38,661 bases of DNA from Caulobacterales bacterium. Lineage in GTDB: Bacteria > Pseudomonadota > Alphaproteobacteria > Caulobacterales > Caulobacteraceae. Location: the NCBI GenBank assembly GCA_017302335.1, contig JAFLCT010000013.1:1-38661 (forward strand). Reading direction: 5' to 3'. Positions within the stretch are counted from its first letter, which is position 1; every line of letters begins with the position of its first letter. Made by a program: the position numbers and the translations under genes. Of the stretch, positions 34,928 through 38,661 are shown piece by piece. A model generated the notes under the pieces. The model was not told where the DNA came from. It was given only the letters and a program-made list of their open reading frames with translations, and ran no database searches.

Positions 34928-35920
34928 TTACGGCCGACTGGCCATGCCCAGCTTGATCGGCTTGGCGTCTTCGGCCAGTTCGCCGCGCTTGACGCCCCAC
35001 AGCAGGATGATCGGCGCGCCGACATAGATCGACGAATAGGTGCCGACGACGATGCCGAACATCAGGGCGATCGAGAAGCCGAACAGGGCCTCGCCGCCGT
35101 AGAAGGCCAGGGCGGCCAGCACCATCACGGCCGTCAGACCGGTGATGATGGTGCGGCTCAGCGTCTCGTTGATCGACAGATCGATCACTTCGCGCAGCGG
35201 CATGGTCTTGTACTTGCGCAGGTTTTCACGAAGACGGTCGAACACCACGACCGTGTCGTTCATCGAATAGCCGATGACCGTCAGGATGGCGGCCACCATG
35301 TTCAGGCTGAACTCCAGCTTCATCACGACGATCAGGCCGAACACCAGGATCACATCGTGCAGCAACCCCGCCACGGCGCCGAAACCGAACTGCGGTTCGA
35401 ACCGGAACCAGATATAGGCGAACATCAGCACGATGGCCGCGCCCAGGGCCATCAGGCCCGAGGTGAACAGCTCGCCCGACACCTTGGAGCCGACCACGCT
35501 GACGCCGGAATAGGTCACATCGCCCGCTGCTTTCGAAATCGCGCTTTCGACCTTCTGGACGACTTGGGTCTGATCCTGGCCGTCGGGGACCTGGAAACGG
35601 ACGATGGCGGTCGAGCCGTCCTCGACATTGGTGTCGCGCCGGGCGATGCCCTGAACCTGGACATCCCCCAGACCCAGGTCGTTCACCGCGCCGCGCACGG
35701 CGTCCAGCGCGATCACCTGTCCGGCGGGTTTGGCCACCTCCAGCGACGCGCCGCCGCGGAAGTCGATGCCCATGTTCAGGCCGGGATAGAAGCACCCGAC
35801 GATCGAGGCGACGCACAGGACCACCGACAAGACGCCGGCGATCTTGGCATAGCGGACGAAGCGGAAATTCGTCTTCTGCGGCAGCAGTTTGATAAGAGGC
35901 CATCCACGCATGGTCGTCAC
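34928..35920 (-). CDS. secF: Protein translocase subunit SecF
   Basis: The 330-residue protein has six membrane helices. The first is followed by GIDFRGGASLEVAKP and a periplasmic domain to about residue 135. The C-terminal membrane domain carries the conserved GYSMNDTVVVFDRLRENLRK. SecF works with SecD and YajC to drive late steps of protein export using the proton gradient. GTG 35920 overlaps the secD stop by 4 bases; ATG 35911 is an alternative start. Confidence 0.95.
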   Translation of the reverse strand: MTTMRGWPLIKLLPQKTNFRFVRYAKIAGVLSVVLCVASIVGCFYPGLNMGIDFRGGASLEVAKPAGQVIALDAVRGAVNDLGLGDVQVQGIARRDTNVEDGSTAIVRFQVPDGQDQTQVVQKVESAISKAAGDVTYSGVSVVGSKVSGELFTSGLMALGAAIVLMFAYIWFRFEPQFGFGAVAGLLHDVILVFGLIVVMKLEFSLNMVAAILTVIGYSMNDTVVVFDRLRENLRKYKTMPLREVIDLSINETLSRTIITGLTAVMVLAALAFYGGEALFGFSIALMFGIVVGTYSSIYVGAPIILLWGVKRGELAEDAKPIKLGMASRP

Positions 35921-37554
35921 TCCGCCGCCGCGTTGGCGGTCTTTTTTCCGGCCGGGACGGGTTCGTCCGCGATCGGCAGCGTCTTGGGTTTGGCGATCTT
36001 GAGCCAGTAGGCCAGCAGCACCTGCGACACCAGCACGGCCGAGAACACCGAGGTGAACACGCCGATCGACAGGGTCCAGGCGAAGCCGCGCACCGGCCCG
36101 GCGCCGAAGACGAACATGATCGCCGCCGCCACCAGGGTGGTGATGTTGGCGTCCAGGATGGTGCCCATGGCCTTGCCGAAGCCGGCGTCCATGCTGGCGA
36201 TGACGCTGCGGCCCGCGCGGGCCTCGTCGCGCATCCGCTCATAGATCAGCACGTTGGCGTCCACGGCCACGGCGAAGGTCAGGATCAGACCGGCGATGCC
36301 CGGCAGGGTCAGGGTCGCCTGGGTCAGCGACATGGCCGCCACGATCAGGATGCCGTTCAGGATCAGGCCCAGCACCGAGATGCCGCCGAACAGGAAGCCA
36401 TAGGCCAGCAGCATGAAGACGACGATGATCGCAAAGCCGATGGCCGTCGACAGACCGCCCGCCTTCACCGCGTCGGCGCCCAGTTCGGCCGAGACGGTGC
36501 GGCGTTCCTCGACCTTCAGCGGGGCCGGCAGGGCGCCGCCGTTCAGCAGGTTCACCATCTCCGAGGCCTCGGCGATGGTGTAGTTGCCTTCGATGATGCC
36601 CGAGCCGCCGGTGATGGCGCTCTTGATGTTCGGCGCCGAAATGACCTTGCCGTCCAGGATGATGGCGAAGGGCTTGCCGATATTGGCGGCGGTCGCCTCG
36701 GCGAAGCGGCGCGCGCCCTGACCGTCGAACCGGAAGCCGATGGCCGGGCGGCCCGACTGGTCGGCGTCGACGCTGGCGCGGGTCAGGTTCTCGCCCGAGA
36801 CCAGGATGCGCTTCTTGATCAGATAGGGCGTGCCCTGCTCGTCCAGCAGAACCTCGGCGTCCGGCGGAACCAGGCCCGTCTGCATCCAGTTCTGGGTGTT
36901 CTCGACATCGACCATCTGGAAGGTCAGTTGGGCGGTCTGGCCGATGACCCGCTCTAGTTGGGCCGGGTCGCTCTCGCCCGGCGCCTGGACCACGATGCGG
37001 TCGGCGCCCTGACGGGTGATCGAGGGTTCGCGCGTGCCCAGGCTGTCGATCCGGCGGCGCACCACCTCGATCGACTGATCGACCGCGACGGCGCCCATAT
37101 TGGCCAGGGCCGCATCCGTATAGGCATAGCGGATGCGGTTGTCGGACATACGGCTGGCCGTCCGTTCCTGCACGCCGCCCGCCGCCCCGGCCGAGGCCAG
37201 GCCGCGCAGAACTTCGAAGGCGGCGTCGTACTGGCTGGGCTGGGCGACGGTGACCACCACCCCGCTTTGGTCGCGCTGGATGCCGTTGATGTTGATGCGC
37301 GCCTCGCGCATCGACACCCGCACGTCTTCGGCCATGTTGGTCAGACGCTTCTCGCGCATGGCCGGCACGTCGACTTCCAGCAACAGGTACGAGCCGCCTT
37401 GCAGGTCGAGACCCAGGTTCAGGGCGTTCTTCGGCAGCCAGCCCGGAAGGTTGGCGCGCTGTTCCGGCGTCAGGGCGTTGGGAAAGGCCAGCAGCAGCCC
37501 GAAGACGAGCGACAGTCCGACAAGGATGACTTTCCAGCGCGATAGCTGAATCAT
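35917..37554 (-). CDS. secD: Protein translocase subunit SecD
   Basis: The 545-residue protein has an N-terminal membrane helix, then LNLGLDLQGGSYLLLEVD and a large periplasmic P1 region. Five C-terminal helices include the signature FAVAVDANVLIYERMRDEAR, whose Asp takes part in proton coupling. It forms the SecDF-YajC complex. The gene is 38 bases downstream of yajC and overlaps secF by 4 bases, the standard order. The length is shorter than E. coli SecD (about 615) but normal for alphaproteobacteria. Confidence 0.96.
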   Translation of the reverse strand: MIQLSRWKVILVGLSLVFGLLLAFPNALTPEQRANLPGWLPKNALNLGLDLQGGSYLLLEVDVPAMREKRLTNMAEDVRVSMREARININGIQRDQSGVVVTVAQPSQYDAAFEVLRGLASAGAAGGVQERTASRMSDNRIRYAYTDAALANMGAVAVDQSIEVVRRRIDSLGTREPSITRQGADRIVVQAPGESDPAQLERVIGQTAQLTFQMVDVENTQNWMQTGLVPPDAEVLLDEQGTPYLIKKRILVSGENLTRASVDADQSGRPAIGFRFDGQGARRFAEATAANIGKPFAIILDGKVISAPNIKSAITGGSGIIEGNYTIAEASEMVNLLNGGALPAPLKVEERRTVSAELGADAVKAGGLSTAIGFAIIVVFMLLAYGFLFGGISVLGLILNGILIVAAMSLTQATLTLPGIAGLILTFAVAVDANVLIYERMRDEARAGRSVIASMDAGFGKAMGTILDANITTLVAAAIMFVFGAGPVRGFAWTLSIGVFTSVFSAVLVSQVLLAYWLKIAKPKTLPIADEPVPAGKKTANAAAE

Positions 37555-37592
37555 GGGCTTATGGTCTCATTCGGCCGGGGCGATACGCCCGC

Positions 37593-37907
37593 TCAGCCCT
37601 TGTCGTTGGCGGCGGGGACCGTGCGGTTGCGAACCTCGGCCACCATGGTCTTGACCACGCGGACGTTGACGCTGGGGGCGATCTCGACGTTCAGCTCGGC
37701 GTCCTCGACGCGCGTCACCTTGCCGATCGTGCCCGAGGACAGGACCACGGTGTCGCCGCGCTTGATCGCCGCGATCTGGGCCTGGTGCTGTTTCACCCGC
37801 TGCGACTGCGGACGCAGGATCAGGAAGTAGAACAGGGCGATGATCGCGATGATCGGCAGGAACTGCACGATCATGGCGGTCATGCCGCCTTCGGCGCCAG
37901 TGGGCAT
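37593..37907 (-). CDS. yajC: Preprotein translocase subunit YajC
   Basis: The 104-residue protein has a single membrane helix (QFLPIIAIIALFYFLILRPQ) followed by the YajC cytoplasmic signature RVKQHQAQIAAIKRGDTVVL and SSGTIGKVTRVEDAELNVEI. It joins SecDF. It is first of the sec genes, 100 bases after the DipM-like gene. No extra domain is present. Confidence 0.95.
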   Translation of the reverse strand: MPTGAEGGMTAMIVQFLPIIAIIALFYFLILRPQSQRVKQHQAQIAAIKRGDTVVLSSGTIGKVTRVEDAELNVEIAPSVNVRVVKTMVAEVRNRTVPAANDKG

Positions 37908-38007
37908 GGGTTTCTCTCCGGGGACAGGCGACCGTCCACGGCGCCCATTGAAAACGAGGCGCGGAAACTAGGGTGCAAGCCGCCGATTTGCAACGCGGCC
38001 TGACGCC

Positions 38008-38661
38008 CTAACGCGGCAGAACCGTCAACGGGTCCACCGCCACCGGTTCATCGTTACGCATATGTCGCGTCTCGAAATGCATCGAGGGGCGTCCGTCGCC
38101 CGCCGTCTCGCCGACCGTGCCGATCTGCTGGCCCGCGCGGACATTGTCGCCGTCGCGAACCGTGGTCGAACCCAGATGCCCATAGACGGTGCGCCAGCCG
38201 TCGCTGTGCACGACGATGACCGTCAGGCCCTGGGCCGTCAGATCGTCGCCGACATAGGCCACGCGCCCGGCGGCCGAGGCGGCGACCGATGTCCCTCGCG
38301 GCGCGGCGATGTTGATTCCGGTGTTGCGTTCGCCCAGGCCGACCGGCCCGAACCGACGCACGATGTCGCCGCGCACCGGCCAGTCCAAGGCGATCGAAGA
38401 CCGGGTCGGCGACGGCGCGGGCGGATTGCCCGAGGGCGGCGGCGGAGGCGGAGGGGGCGGCGCGCCCTCATTGGGGGTCAGAACCCCGGTCGGCGTCGGC
38501 CCGGTGGCGTAGGGGTCCCGCCCCCCGTCCACGGCGTCGTCGGGCAGGCGGACGGCCTGATTGGGAACGATGGCCCCGCGCGGACCCAGTTGGTTCAGGT
38601 CGATCAGGCTCTGGACCGGCGTGCGGAAACGCCGCGCCACGCCCGACAGGGTGTCGCCGGG
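38008..38661 (-). CDS. dipM: LysM-LytM (M23-like) protein resembling DipM, 5' truncated by the window
   Basis: Only the last 217 residues are inside the window. They hold the end of a LysM repeat (PGDTLSGVARRF, SLIDLNQLG), a Pro-rich linker, and a C-terminal LytM domain. The zinc-site residues are degenerate. The usual HxGxD reads NTGIN, and the usual HLHFE reads SMHFE, so at least three ligands are lost; one His remains. This suits a regulatory LytM factor rather than an active endopeptidase. Caulobacter DipM, a division-linked autolysin regulator, has such a domain and, as I recall, lies just upstream of yajC, as here. The gene symbol is inferred from context and is tentative. Confidence 0.72.
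   Translation of the reverse strand, partial: PGDTLSGVARRFRTPVQSLIDLNQLGPRGAIVPNQAVRLPDDAVDGGRDPYATGPTPTGVLTPNEGAPPPPPPPPPSGNPPAPSPTRSSIALDWPVRGDIVRRFGPVGLGERNTGINIAAPRGTSVAASAAGRVAYVGDDLTAQGLTVIVVHSDGWRTVYGHLGSTTVRDGDNVRAGQQIGTVGETAGDGRPSMHFETRHMRNDEPVAVDPLTVLPR

Overview
The window is high-G+C, densely packed alphaproteobacterial chromosome. The gene set and order fit Caulobacterales, most likely Brevundimonas or a near relative (an inference, not tested by a search): a DipM-like LytM factor ahead of yajC-secD-secF, a lone motB, a TonB-dependent receptor, an alphaproteobacterial LexA box (GTTC-N7-GTTC) before uvrA, and short G/C palindromes (CTCCC...GGGAG) between genes. I saw no rRNA, tRNA, CRISPR array, transposase or prophage core.

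Layout. 1-4746: the tail of an unknown gene and its terminator; two tandem exported methyltransferase-like paralogs; then 3-hydroxyisobutyryl-CoA hydrolase and an acyl-CoA dehydrogenase (valine/branched-chain catabolism), with a Phd/PIN toxin-antitoxin pair and its palindromic operator between them. 4747-8648: a composite palindromic repeat, hemB, a beta-carbonic anhydrase, and a tightly overlapping minus-strand set (flavin reductase, beta-hydroxyacid dehydrogenase, small membrane protein). 8788-17436: motB, bpt, then a long minus-strand run of housekeeping genes (SnoaL-like, recO, M28 peptidase, parC, lemA, htpX-like). 17496-19347: a four-gene operon arsR-SRPBCC-SRPBCC-VOC behind a palindromic operator. 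19319-21092: an ABC-F ATPase carrying an intergenic-type palindromic repeat in frame inside its ORF, preceded by a possible 45-residue membrane microprotein. 21259-24839: a ParD/ParE pair whose toxin is frameshifted, divergent from a LexA-boxed uvrA. 24848-28224: two paralogous membrane proteins and trmFO. 28221-31702: an apparent operon of TonB receptor, full-length ModE and a molybdopterin-domain lipoprotein, preceded by a perfect 17-bp-arm palindrome that covers the ribosome binding site. 31966-38661: a DUF2236 protein, a DUF1353 lipoprotein, then the sec block (DipM-like, yajC, secD, secF) followed by a PuuD-like membrane protein and a squalene/phytoene-synthase-like protein resembling a complex I assembly factor.

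The most promising candidate for an undescribed system is the TonB-ModE-molybdopterin lipoprotein operon. It suggests an outer-membrane route for molybdenum (or a molybdenum chelate) under molybdate control. No modABC genes lie in the window, so the substrate is inference. The other notable observations are the repeat inside the ABC-F gene, the one-base frameshift in parE, and the metal-ligand loss in the DipM-like LytM domain.
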